This document shows, piece by piece, positions 16,587-23,835 of a stretch of DNA of 23,900 nucleotides (position 1 is its first letter; every line of letters begins with the position of its first letter). This stretch comes from CAYZXU01 sp964482535 (GTDB taxonomy: Bacteria > Desulfobacterota > Desulfobacteria > Desulfobacterales > BuS5), in contig CAYZXU010000025.1 of assembly GCA_964482535.1 (NCBI GenBank), positions 1 through 23,900 on the forward strand, read 5' to 3'. The translations under genes were made by a program, and so were the position numbers. Below the pieces are notes generated by a model. That model was not told where the DNA came from and did no database searches. It saw nothing but the letters and a program-made list of their open reading frames with translations.

Positions 16587-18331
16587 GAAAAGGAATTATA
16601 GCAAAAGTATCAGGCCCCCTTGTGGTGGCAGAAAAGATGTCCGGTTCCAGAATGTACGATGTGGTTCGCGTTGGCGAAAAAAAACTGGTGGGCGAAATAA
16701 TTGAACTAAGGGGGGATACCGCATCCATACAGGTTTACGAAGAAACAGCCGGCATTGGCCCGGGAGAAGAGATATACTGCACAGACATGCCGCTGTCGGT
16801 TGAACTGGGGCCGGGCATTGTGGAATCCATATTTGACGGAATTCAGCGCCCCTTAGACAAGCTGTTTGAGATGAGTGGAAACTATATTGCCAGAGGTGTG
16901 GATGTCCATGCCCTTGACAGGGAAAAGAAATGGGATTTTAAACCGGTTGTTAAAAAAGGTGATGAGGTTCTTTCAGGAGATATTATAGGGGTTGTTGATG
17001 AAACAAAACTTGTAGAGCACAGGATAATGGTTCCTCATAAGGTTTCCGGCAGGGTAAAAGAGATAAAAAAAGGGCTTTTTAATATTACGGATATCATCTG
17101 TGTTGTGGAAAACGAGGGCAAAGAAAAAGAGATCGCCATGCTTCAGGTCTGGCCGGTAAGAATACCCAGACCTTATTTAAAAAGACTTCCTCCCCAGCAT
17201 ATGCTCACAACAGGCCAAAGGATTATCGACACATTTTTTCCTGTTGCCAAAGGCGGAACCGCCTGCATTCCAGGGCCATTCGGGTCAGGCAAAACCGTTG
17301 TTCAGCACCAGCTTGCCAAATGGTCTGATGCCGACATCATAGTTTATATAGGTTGTGGGGAAAGGGGGAATGAAATGGCAGACGTTCTTCTTGAATTTCC
17401 CGAGCTTAAAGATCCTCAAACCGGAGAGCCTCTTATGAAAAGAACCGTGCTCATAGCAAATACTTCCAATATGCCGGTTGCCGCCCGGGAGGCTTCTGTT
17501 TATACAGGGATAACCATAGCCGAATACTTCAGGGACATGGGCTGTTCCGTTGCCCTTATGGCGGATTCAACCTCGAGATGGGCAGAGGCCATGAGAGAGA
17601 TTTCCGGCCGTTTGGAAGAGATGCCGGGTGAAGAAGGATATCCTGCATATCTTTCTTCAAAGGTGTCTGCATTTTATGAAAGATCCGGCAGGGTTCTGTG
17701 TGCAGGCACAGAAAAAAGAGAGGGGAGCCTAAGCATAATAGGAGCCGTATCCCCGGCTGGCGGAGATCTGTCCGATCCCGTGGTTCAGGCTACCTTAAGA
17801 GTTGTCAAGGTCTTCTGGAGTCTGGAAGACAAACTGGCATATCAAAGGCATTTTCCGGCAATAAACTGGCTTGGGTCTTATTCGCTATACGATGAGGTTA
17901 TAAACGATTTTATTGAAAAAAATGTTAATGAAAGCTTTCCTGCTCTAAAAAAAGAAGCGATGAAAATTCTTAAAAAAGAGGATGAGCTGGAAGAGATAGT
18001 AAGGCTTATAGGCGTGGAATCTTTATCAGGGATGGACAGGCTTGTCATGAAAACCTCCAGGATAATCAGAGAAGATTTTCTGCATCAAAATGCCTTTGAT
18101 GAAAAAGATACATACACCACAATCAAGAAGCAGTTCCTGATGCTCGACCTTATCATCTATTATCACAGAAAGCTAAAGCAAAAAATCGGGTCCGGCATTT
18201 CCTTTTCAAGTTTTGAATCAATGGATGTTGAAGAGGATATCTCAAGGGCTAAATTTATCCCTGAGGATCAAATAGATAGTATAGGTGATATAAAAGAAAA
18301 AATTAATCTTGAGCTGCAAGACAAAACCTGA
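16583..18331 (+). CDS. ntpA: V-type ATPase catalytic subunit A
   Basis: Subunit A hydrolyses or makes ATP at the A-B interfaces of the A3B3 head. The 582-residue length matches Thermus and Enterococcus A subunits. The P-loop is GPFGSGKT (231-238, K237), followed by GCGERGNE (258-264) with the catalytic glutamate E260. The A-type non-homologous region lies about 115-185. The start is TTG 16583, which overlaps the ntpG stop (TTGA) and has AGGTGG placed 4-5 nt upstream. In the usual operon ntpB would follow at once; here the gene is followed by about 3.4 kb of inserted and broken material. The reading frame itself is intact to the C-terminus, so the enzyme should still be made. Confidence 0.97.
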   Translation: MRKGIIAKVSGPLVVAEKMSGSRMYDVVRVGEKKLVGEIIELRGDTASIQVYEETAGIGPGEEIYCTDMPLSVELGPGIVESIFDGIQRPLDKLFEMSGNYIARGVDVHALDREKKWDFKPVVKKGDEVLSGDIIGVVDETKLVEHRIMVPHKVSGRVKEIKKGLFNITDIICVVENEGKEKEIAMLQVWPVRIPRPYLKRLPPQHMLTTGQRIIDTFFPVAKGGTACIPGPFGSGKTVVQHQLAKWSDADIIVYIGCGERGNEMADVLLEFPELKDPQTGEPLMKRTVLIANTSNMPVAAREASVYTGITIAEYFRDMGCSVALMADSTSRWAEAMREISGRLEEMPGEEGYPAYLSSKVSAFYERSGRVLCAGTEKREGSLSIIGAVSPAGGDLSDPVVQATLRVVKVFWSLEDKLAYQRHFPAINWLGSYSLYDEVINDFIEKNVNESFPALKKEAMKILKKEDELEEIVRLIGVESLSGMDRLVMKTSRIIREDFLHQNAFDEKDTYTTIKKQFLMLDLIIYYHRKLKQKIGSGISFSSFESMDVEEDISRAKFIPEDQIDSIGDIKEKINLELQDKT

Positions 18332-18343
18332 ATCTTACACAGA

Positions 18344-18418
18344 TGTGGATTTTCTGAGACAGACCATGTCAAGGAGGCTCAACGGTTGGGCGTCGGTAAA
18401 TACATAAAAAAGCCTTAG
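18344..18418 (+). pseudogene. Fossil of a response-regulator receiver domain
   Basis: Starting 12 nt after the ntpA stop, and in the same frame, 24 codons read CGFSETDHVKEAQRLGVG then KYIKKP and a TAG. This matches the last part of receiver domains of hybrid kinases and regulators (SGFSETDRVKEAQRLGAG with the conserved Lys-Pro). Nothing precedes or follows that would make a complete gene; the match ends at the KP just before a palindrome. I read it as the remnant of a gene once inserted between ntpA and ntpB. The similarity is from memory of the family. Confidence 0.6.
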
Positions 18419-18421
18419 GGC

Positions 18422-18462
18422 ATCATTGAAAACTCGGATTGACTCTCCGAGTTTTCAATGAT
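18422..18462. repeat. Perfect 17-bp palindrome with 7-nt loop upstream of the AAA ATPase gene
   Basis: ATCATTGAAAACTCGGA (18422-18438) is the exact reverse complement of 18446-18462, separated by TTGACTC. No T-run follows, so it is not a standard terminator. The right arm ends 12 nt before the ATG of the next gene, where an operator or mRNA hairpin would act; alternatively it is an element boundary or dispersed palindrome. Confidence 0.85.
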
Positions 18463-18474
18463 AATGCTGATTAT

Positions 18475-19605
18475 ATGATTAAACGCGACTATTATTTAAC
18501 ATCTCTTGCAACTGCAACAGAAAGATCTCCTGTTACCGCCCTGCTTGGCCCCAGGCAGTGTGGCAAAACAACACTTGCGCGCATATTCGGCAAAGATCGA
18601 ACTGCTCATTATTTTGACCTGGAATCTCCTGCAGACCAGCAGAGGTTGCAAAATCCCGAGTTAATGCTCGGTTCTCTTCAGGGAATGATTATTCTTGATA
18701 AAATTCAAATTAAGCCGGAATTGTTTAATGTACTGCGGGTTTTAGTAGATAAACCCGAAAATCAATCCCGCTTTTTAGTTTTGGGCAGCGCCTCTCCCCA
18801 TATTATTAAAAATGTTTCCGAAACCCTGGCAGGTAGAGTTGAATTTATTGAGCTTGCAGGATTCAATATTCAGGAAACAGACAACATCGAACAATTATGG
18901 CTTAGAGGTGGATTTCCCCGCTCATTTCTTGCTGCTTCAGAGGCTGACAGTCTGGCATGGAGAGATGGATTTATACGAACATTCCTTGAGCGCGATATTC
19001 CAATGCTTGGCATAACAATTGCGCCAACAGCAATGCGGCGATTCTGGACAATGCTGGCCCATTTTCATGGTCAAACATGGAATGCCTCAGAGCTTGGCCG
19101 GTCAATGGGATTAACCGACAAAACTGTTCGATCATATCTTGATATTCTTACAGCCACCTTCATGATCCGCCAGCTTCAACCATGGCACGAGAACCTGCGT
19201 AAACGTCAGGTGAAATCTCCTAAAATATACTTCAGAGATTCAGGCCTGCTGCACAGCCTGTTAAATATTCCAGACTACTATAGCCTGACGGGGAATCCTC
19301 GCACAGGAGCGTCCTGGGAAGGATTTGCCCTTGAACAGGTGCTTCAGGTTATTCGTCCGGCGGAAGCATATTTTTGGTCCACCCATAGCGGTGCAGAAGT
19401 TGACCTTTTATTTTTTCAGGGGGGTAAACGCTACGGCGTTGAATTTAAATTTAATGAAGCCCCTAAAATTACAAAATCAATGCACATTGCAGTTAAAGAT
19501 CTTTCTCTGGATTATTTATGGGTTGTATATCCTGGAAAAGAAAAATATCCTGTAACAGACAAAATTATGGTTCGACCGATAGACACAATATTAGAAAAAT
19601 TTTGA
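18475..19605 (+). CDS. AAA-type ATPase with DUF4143 C-terminal domain, altered Walker B
   Basis: This 376-residue protein has the AAA_14 plus DUF4143 architecture common as accessory cargo in anaerobes. Walker A is GPRQCGKTT (25-33). Where the family has ILDEIQ, this protein has ILDKIQ (K76), so the catalytic glutamate is lost by what would be a single G-to-A change; ATP may bind but hydrolysis should be poor. The C-terminal half has a winged-helix-like part and an EVDLLFF...VEFKF pattern of a PD-(D/E)XK-like fold. I start it at ATG 18475 (MIKRDYYL), the usual family beginning, not at TTG 18439 inside the palindrome. It lies between ntpA and ntpB and has no role in the ATPase. Proteins of this type have been linked to toxin-antitoxin or defence loci, but function is not established. 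Confidence 0.85.
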   Translation: MIKRDYYLTSLATATERSPVTALLGPRQCGKTTLARIFGKDRTAHYFDLESPADQQRLQNPELMLGSLQGMIILDKIQIKPELFNVLRVLVDKPENQSRFLVLGSASPHIIKNVSETLAGRVEFIELAGFNIQETDNIEQLWLRGGFPRSFLAASEADSLAWRDGFIRTFLERDIPMLGITIAPTAMRRFWTMLAHFHGQTWNASELGRSMGLTDKTVRSYLDILTATFMIRQLQPWHENLRKRQVKSPKIYFRDSGLLHSLLNIPDYYSLTGNPRTGASWEGFALEQVLQVIRPAEAYFWSTHSGAEVDLLFFQGGKRYGVEFKFNEAPKITKSMHIAVKDLSLDYLWVVYPGKEKYPVTDKIMVRPIDTILEKF

Positions 19606-19684
19606 TCTGGCGGATATTATCCTTAAAGCCTATTAGGATAAAAGAAGATTGATTAGATTTTAAAGATGTTAAAGGAAAATTATA

Positions 19685-19936
19685 ATGGACGGCAAGTCGC
19701 TGGACTTAAAACAAAATGATGTCTTTAAAATTAAAACTCCTATAGGAAACTATACTCCTGACTGGGCGCTCATAAAGAAAAACGAAAAGACTGTCTATTT
19801 TGTGGCGGAAACCAAATCTGAAAATCAGGAACTGAAAGAGAGCGAAAAAAGAAAAATCAAATGTGGCAAAGCTCATTTTGATGAATTTGAAGGCGTTGAA
19901 TACAGACAGGTCGTGAAAGTTTCGGATCTGGATTAA
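19685..19936 (+). pseudogene. C-terminal remnant of a type III restriction endonuclease (Res)
   Basis: The 83 codons read FKIKTPIGNYTPDWALI, then YFVAETKSE and later KIKCGKAHFDEF, matching the C-terminal PD-(D/E)XK nuclease end of type III Res subunits (PDWA...FVAETK). The helicase part, several hundred residues, is missing. The ATG at 19685 is probably accidental, since the frame has a stop at 19670. The nuclease motif itself looks intact (PD...E-x-K), so a residual small product cannot be excluded, but I read it as debris. Confidence 0.75.
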
Positions 19937-19966
19937 ACTATTTTTTGTATAAAAAACAGGCTGATT

Positions 19967-20111
19967 ATAAATGCGAAGAGAATATAAAACCATACAGAAT
20001 ATAGTGGGGCCTCTGATACTGGTTGAAGGGGTCAGCGGAGTAAAGAATGAGGAGCTTGTTGAGATATACCTTCCTTCGGGTGATACACGCAGGGGAAGGG
20101 TGATCGAGCTT
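19967..20111 (+). repeat. 145-bp direct repeat, upstream copy (5' end of ntpB)
   Basis: Bases 19967-20111 are identical to 21718-21862. The match starts 4 nt before the ATG and ends at codon 47 of ntpB. The two copies bracket 1,606 bp, and the period is 1,751 bp. Confidence 0.97.
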
Positions 20112-20117
20112 TTATAA
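19971..20117 (+). pseudogene. Truncated duplicate of ntpB (48 codons)
   Basis: The upstream copy of the ntpB 5' end reads MRREYKTIQNIVGPLILVEG and on to RVIEL. It then leaves the repeat and stops after one more codon (TTA TAA). It covers only the N-terminal beta-barrel start of subunit B and lacks the nucleotide-binding domain. If translated it would be a 48-residue stub that might interfere with assembly of the A3B3 head, or be degraded. The upstream base context differs from that of the real ntpB. Confidence 0.93.
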
Positions 20118-20142
20118 AACGATCAAGAAGGTATTTTTTTCA

Positions 20143-21594
20143 ATGGAACTTGATGAACTCATCCTGCTTGTTAAACAGGGTGAAAGTGAAAACCTTGAAT
20201 TTAAAAAAACAACCGGTCAAAGGACGGCTGCTGCAAAAACGGTCTGTGCATTTTTAAATGGTCATGGCGGTTATGTGCTTTTTGGAGTATCAGATACCGG
20301 TAAAATTCCAGGACAAAACATCAGCAGTAAAACCCTGGAAGATATTGCCCGCGAATTTAAAAAGATAGAGCCTTCGATTTCTCTTGAAATAAGCAATGTT
20401 CAACTGGAAAATGGGAATTTTGTTGTTATTGTTGCCGTCAAAAAGGGTGATGGGCCATACACATACGACGGCAGGCCCTATGAGCGGACAGGCGCTGTAA
20501 CACAAATTATGGCAAGGGAAACCTATGAAAGGCGTTTGCTTGAAAGAATGCACCCAACGCAGAGGTGGGAAAACCAACCCGCTAGCAAAAGCATAACTGT
20601 TAGCGATCTGGAGGAAGAAGAAATCCAAACGCTTCTTGCCAATGCAGTCCGGAACGGCCGCCTAAAAAAACCGAAACATACGGATACTGAATCGATTTTA
20701 CAAGGACTTGGCCTGATAAAAAACGGCAGACTTTTAAATGCGGCAGTAGTTTTATTTGGCCAGGATGTGTGGTCAGATTACCCTCAATGTGAAATTCGTA
20801 TGGCAAGATTTCGTGGCACTTCCCGCCTTCCCGACTTTAGTGATAACAGGCAATACAATGGAAATGCATTTTCCTTATTGAGGCGAGCGGAAAGCTTCCT
20901 GCTGGATAATGTTCCTATTGCAGGCCGAGTTATTCCCGGTAAAATGATCAGGGAAGATAACCCTTGGTATCCGCCTCCTGCAACTCGTGAAGCTCTTGCC
21001 AACGCCATTTGTCACAGAGATTATTCTGAACAGGGTGGGGCTGTTTCTCTGGCAATGTATGATGACAGGCTGGAGATCATAAACCCCGATAAATTTCATT
21101 TTGGCATCACCCCGGAAAAGCTGAAAGGCCCTCATGAGTCGAAACCCTGGAATCCTTTAATAGCCAATGCATTTTACCGTACAGGTGTTATTGAGCGCTG
21201 GGGCAGCGGGACCACAAATATTATCAGATGGTGTGAAGACAATGGAAACCCGACTCCTGAATGGGAGGAACGGGCGGGATCAGTTGTAGTTACATTTTTT
21301 CCAATATCAGAAGCTGTCACCCCGCAAGTCACCCCGCAAGTCACCCCGCAAGTCACCCCTTATGTTAAAGAGTTGCTTTTATTATGTAAACAACCTATTG
21401 GACGGAATGATTTGCAGAAAAAACTAGATTTAAAAGACAGGGAACATTTTCGCAAAACATATTTATTGCCCGCATTGAATTCTGGGCTGCTTGAGCGAAC
21501 AATCCCTGATAAACCTAAAAGCCGTTTGCAACAATATATACTTACCAGCAAAGGCAGAAAGTGGTTGGGGAAAAACAGGGAGAAAAAATCATAA
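20143..21594 (+). CDS. AlbA_2-domain ATP-binding protein (Schlafen/RecG-like transcriptional regulator family)
   Basis: This 483-residue protein begins with an AlbA_2 (Schlafen-type) domain (about 10-130; ESENLEFKKT and GGYVLFGVSDTG). A HATPase_c_4-type region follows at about 275-385 (ALANAICHRDYSEQGG, DRLEIINPDKF, WNPLIANAFYRTG, ERWGSGT). After a VTPQ-repeat linker (392-406) there is a C-terminal winged-helix domain. Such proteins are often annotated as ATP-dependent DNA helicase RecG-related or putative transcriptional regulators, and are frequent in mobile and defence-associated settings; the molecular function is not known. AGAAGG about 12 nt upstream of ATG 20143 is a possible ribosome site. 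The gene is the only intact gene in the segment between the two 145-bp repeats, so it probably arrived with, or caused, the duplication. Confidence 0.87.
   Translation: MELDELILLVKQGESENLEFKKTTGQRTAAAKTVCAFLNGHGGYVLFGVSDTGKIPGQNISSKTLEDIAREFKKIEPSISLEISNVQLENGNFVVIVAVKKGDGPYTYDGRPYERTGAVTQIMARETYERRLLERMHPTQRWENQPASKSITVSDLEEEEIQTLLANAVRNGRLKKPKHTDTESILQGLGLIKNGRLLNAAVVLFGQDVWSDYPQCEIRMARFRGTSRLPDFSDNRQYNGNAFSLLRRAESFLLDNVPIAGRVIPGKMIREDNPWYPPPATREALANAICHRDYSEQGGAVSLAMYDDRLEIINPDKFHFGITPEKLKGPHESKPWNPLIANAFYRTGVIERWGSGTTNIIRWCEDNGNPTPEWEERAGSVVVTFFPISEAVTPQVTPQVTPQVTPYVKELLLLCKQPIGRNDLQKKLDLKDREHFRKTYLLPALNSGLLERTIPDKPKSRLQQYILTSKGRKWLGKNREKKS
21316..21359 (+). repeat. 12-bp tandem repeat, 3.7 copies, encoding VTPQ linker
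   Basis: GTCACCCCGCAA is repeated three times exactly plus GTCACCCC. It codes for VTPQ units joining the ATP-binding part to the winged helix. VTPQ linkers are common in this family, so copy-number change alters only linker length. Confidence 0.92.
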
Positions 21595-21596
21595 TA

Positions 21597-21616
21597 AGGC
21601 GTTTTTCATCACGCCT
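21597..21616 (+). terminator. Hairpin just after the AlbA_2 gene
   Basis: AGGCGT (21597-21602) and ACGCCT (21611-21616) form a perfect 6-bp stem 2 nt after the stop. No T-run follows, so termination is uncertain. If active it would reduce read-through into ntpB. Confidence 0.4.
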
Positions 21617-21717
21617 CCAAAAACTTGATACATCCTTAGCTTTTACAGAAGGCTTAATCGATTGAGAAAAGCTGAAAGCAGCGCTTGGCGAGGACATAGA
21701 ATTTAAATATGATGGTG
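21612..21717 (+). pseudogene. Possible N-terminal fossil of a type III DNA methyltransferase (Mod)
   Basis: In one frame the DNA reads RLQKLDTSLAFTEGLID, a TGA, then EKLKAALGEDIEFKYDGDK, running into the ntpB repeat. The pattern TEGLIDWEKLKAxLGE is what I recall near the N-terminus of some Mod proteins; here TGA stands where TGG (Trp) would be expected. No methyltransferase motif is present. The recognition is weak, but the nearby Res remnant makes it reasonable. It covers most of the 127-nt gap before ntpB. Confidence 0.35.
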
Positions 21718-21862
21718 ATAAATGCGAAGAGAATATAAAACCATACAGAATATAGTGGGGCCTCTGATACTGGTTGAAGGGGTCAGCGGAGTAAAGAATG
21801 AGGAGCTTGTTGAGATATACCTTCCTTCGGGTGATACACGCAGGGGAAGGGTGATCGAGCTT
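21718..21862 (+). repeat. 145-bp direct repeat, downstream copy (5' end of intact ntpB)
   Basis: This is the second copy of the exact repeat described at 19967-20111. Here the sequence continues into a full ntpB after GAGCTT. Confidence 0.97.
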
Positions 21863-23098
21863 GAGCATGACACTGCCCTGGTTCAGGTATTTGAAGGTAC
21901 CAGCGGGATAGATGTTCCTGAAACAAAAATCAGTTTTCGAGGCAGGGGTATTGAGCTGAACCTTTCCGACGATATTCTGGGAAGAACCTTTAATGGTCTG
22001 GGAAGACCGATTGACGGCGGTCCGGCTGTTATTCCAAAAAAGAAAATGGATATAAACGGTCTCCCCATAAATCCATATGCCCGGGATTATCCTGATGAAT
22101 TTATTCAGACAGGCATATCCTCCATCGACGGCCTTAACCCCCTTGTAAGGGGGCAGAAACTGCCGATCTTTTCCGGTTCGGGGCTGCCGCACAATCAGGT
22201 TGTGGCACAGATTGCAAGGCAGGCCAGGGTGCTTGGGGAAGAAGAAAAATTTGCAGTTGTATTCGGCGCAATGGGTATAACCTATGAGGAGTCGGCTTTT
22301 TTTATCAGGGAGTTTACGGAATCCGGCGCAATAGAGCGGGCAGTACTATATCTGAATCTTGCGGATGATCCGGCAATTGAAAGGATTGCCACGCCCAGGG
22401 CAGCATTAACAGCAGCCGAATTTCTTGCCTTTGATGAAGGGATGCATGTGCTTGTAATCCTGACCGATATTACAAATTATTGCGAAGCATTAAGGGAGAT
22501 AGCCGCAGCGAGAAAAGAGATTCCCGGGAGAAGGGGTTATCCGGGCTATCTTTATACGGATCTTTCCACAATATACGAAAGGGCATGCCGCATAAAAGGA
22601 AAAGCCGGCTCCATAACGATGATTCCCACCCTGACCATGCCCGAGGATGATAAAACACACCCGATCCCCGATCTGACGGGCTATATTACCGAAGGTCAGA
22701 TAATACTCTCCAGAGCTTTGTATAAAAAAAACATAAGCCCCCCTATTGATGTGTTGCCTTCACTCTCAAGATTAAAAGATAAAGGCATAGGGACGGGAAA
22801 GACAAGAGAAGACCATGGGGATGTATCCAACCAGTTATTTGCCGCATATGCCAGGGGAAAAGAGGTGCAAGAGCTTGCAGTCATACTGGGAGAAACCGCT
22901 TTAACCGATATTGACAGACTTTATTTTTCCTTTGCCCAAAACTTTGAAAACAGATATGTTTCCCAGGATTATTATACAAACAGACCTATAGAAGAATCAA
23001 TCGATCTGGGCTGGAAGCTGCTAAAGGCATTTCCCAAAAAAGAGTTAAAGAGAATAAAAGATATTTTTTTGGAAAAGTATTTTAATATTGGAAAATAA
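21722..23098 (+). CDS. ntpB: V-type ATPase non-catalytic subunit B
   Basis: Subunit B alternates with A in the hexameric head and contributes the arginine side of the active sites. The 458 residues are of normal length. The region of the P-loop is degenerate (PIFSGSGLPHNQ), as expected for B, and signatures such as MGITYEESAFFIREF, TDITNYCEALREI, GRRGYPGYLYTDLSTIYERA and SLSRLKDKGIG are intact. It is normally directly behind ntpA; here the two are 3.4 kb apart, and its first 145 bp exist a second time upstream. The ribosome binding site is poor (GGTGAT 2-7 nt before the ATG), and the native leader may have been lost at the repeat edge. Expression at a level equal to subunit A is therefore in doubt unless a promoter lies in the insert. 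Confidence 0.96.
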   Translation: MRREYKTIQNIVGPLILVEGVSGVKNEELVEIYLPSGDTRRGRVIELEHDTALVQVFEGTSGIDVPETKISFRGRGIELNLSDDILGRTFNGLGRPIDGGPAVIPKKKMDINGLPINPYARDYPDEFIQTGISSIDGLNPLVRGQKLPIFSGSGLPHNQVVAQIARQARVLGEEEKFAVVFGAMGITYEESAFFIREFTESGAIERAVLYLNLADDPAIERIATPRAALTAAEFLAFDEGMHVLVILTDITNYCEALREIAAARKEIPGRRGYPGYLYTDLSTIYERACRIKGKAGSITMIPTLTMPEDDKTHPIPDLTGYITEGQIILSRALYKKNISPPIDVLPSLSRLKDKGIGTGKTREDHGDVSNQLFAAYARGKEVQELAVILGETALTDIDRLYFSFAQNFENRYVSQDYYTNRPIEESIDLGWKLLKAFPKKELKRIKDIFLEKYFNIGK

Positions 23099-23101
23099 GA
23101 T

Positions 23102-23767
23102 ATGATTCTTGATATAAGCCCCACCAGGATGGAGCTTTTAAGGCTCAAAAAAAGACTCTCCATTGCAATCCGCGGTCATAAACTTTTAAAAAGCAAGCTT
23201 GATGAGTTAATTCGTATTATGCTTGCGCTGGTAAAAGATACCCTGCACTTGAGAAAAAAAACAGACGATAAATTTGCAGAGGCAAACAGATACATGGCTG
23301 TGGCAGGATCTTCCACCTCTACTGAAATTTTAAACGCAGCGCTTATGGTATCTGAAAAAAAGCTGAAAATAGACCTGAAGTACAAACAGATATTTAATAT
23401 AAAAGTTCCTGAATTTTCTGCACGGTCAACCAAAGGGCACAATAGCTATGGTTTTGCACAAACAAGTGTCGGGCTTGACTTCGCTCTTGAAATTTTCGAT
23501 AAAACAGTCAAACAGCTCATAGAGCTTTCTGAAAAGGAAAAAAAAATTCAGCTCATAGGTGATGAGATTCAAAAAACCAGAAGGAGAGTCAACGCCCTTG
23601 AATATATTCTTATTCCCAACATCAAAGAAACTTTAAAATATATAATAATGAAACTGGAAGAGCGGGAAAGAGACAATCAGGCACAGCTTATGAGGGTAAA
23701 AGATGTTGTCAGAGCCCCGCTGGCTCCAACTTCGGCATATCCTGGGAGTTCGAAGATTCCATTATAA
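23102..23767 (+). CDS. ntpD: V-type ATPase central-shaft subunit D
   Basis: This 221-residue, mainly coiled-coil protein forms the axle inside the A3B3 ring together with subunit F. It shows the family hallmarks ISPTRMELLRLKKRL, AIRGHKLLKSKLDEL and TRRRVNALEYILIP. It starts 3 nt after the ntpB stop, so it is probably co-translated with it, and it is the last ATPase gene visible. The proline- and alanine-rich C-terminal tail is variable in the family. No homologue of the E. hirae ntpH or ntpJ genes follows. Confidence 0.94.
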   Translation: MILDISPTRMELLRLKKRLSIAIRGHKLLKSKLDELIRIMLALVKDTLHLRKKTDDKFAEANRYMAVAGSSTSTEILNAALMVSEKKLKIDLKYKQIFNIKVPEFSARSTKGHNSYGFAQTSVGLDFALEIFDKTVKQLIELSEKEKKIQLIGDEIQKTRRRVNALEYILIPNIKETLKYIIMKLEERERDNQAQLMRVKDVVRAPLAPTSAYPGSSKIPL

Positions 23768-23804
23768 AAAGAACAATGGGAATATTAAGGGGTCGCTCAA
23801 AAAC

Positions 23805-23835
23805 GATTAAAGTGGCTTGAAAACACTTTTTAATC
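23805..23835. terminator. Hairpin at the end of the ATPase operon
   Basis: GATTAAAGTG (23805-23814) pairs with CACTTTTTAATC (23824-23835), allowing a 2-nt bulge, with a T5 run inside the right arm. It is placed between ntpD and a probable convergent gene and could serve both strands. Confidence 0.45.

Noticed and set aside
18439..18474. TTG start giving a 12-residue extension of the DUF4143 ATPase
   Set aside because: It lies inside the palindrome, and the family normally begins at MIKRDYYL, encoded from ATG 18475.
19617..19641. Terminator after the DUF4143 ATPase (TTATCCT/AGGATAA)
   Set aside because: A 7-bp AT-rich stem followed by A-rich rather than T-rich sequence; not supportable as a terminator on the plus strand.
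18332..21721. A complete defence island or transposon
   Set aside because: No transposase, integrase or complete restriction-modification gene is present; the segment is a mosaic of two cargo genes and fragments, so a functional system cannot be claimed.
21542..22192. 216-aa minus-strand open frame across the start of ntpB
   Set aside because: It is antisense to conserved ntpB, with no recognisable domain and no promoter or ribosome site.
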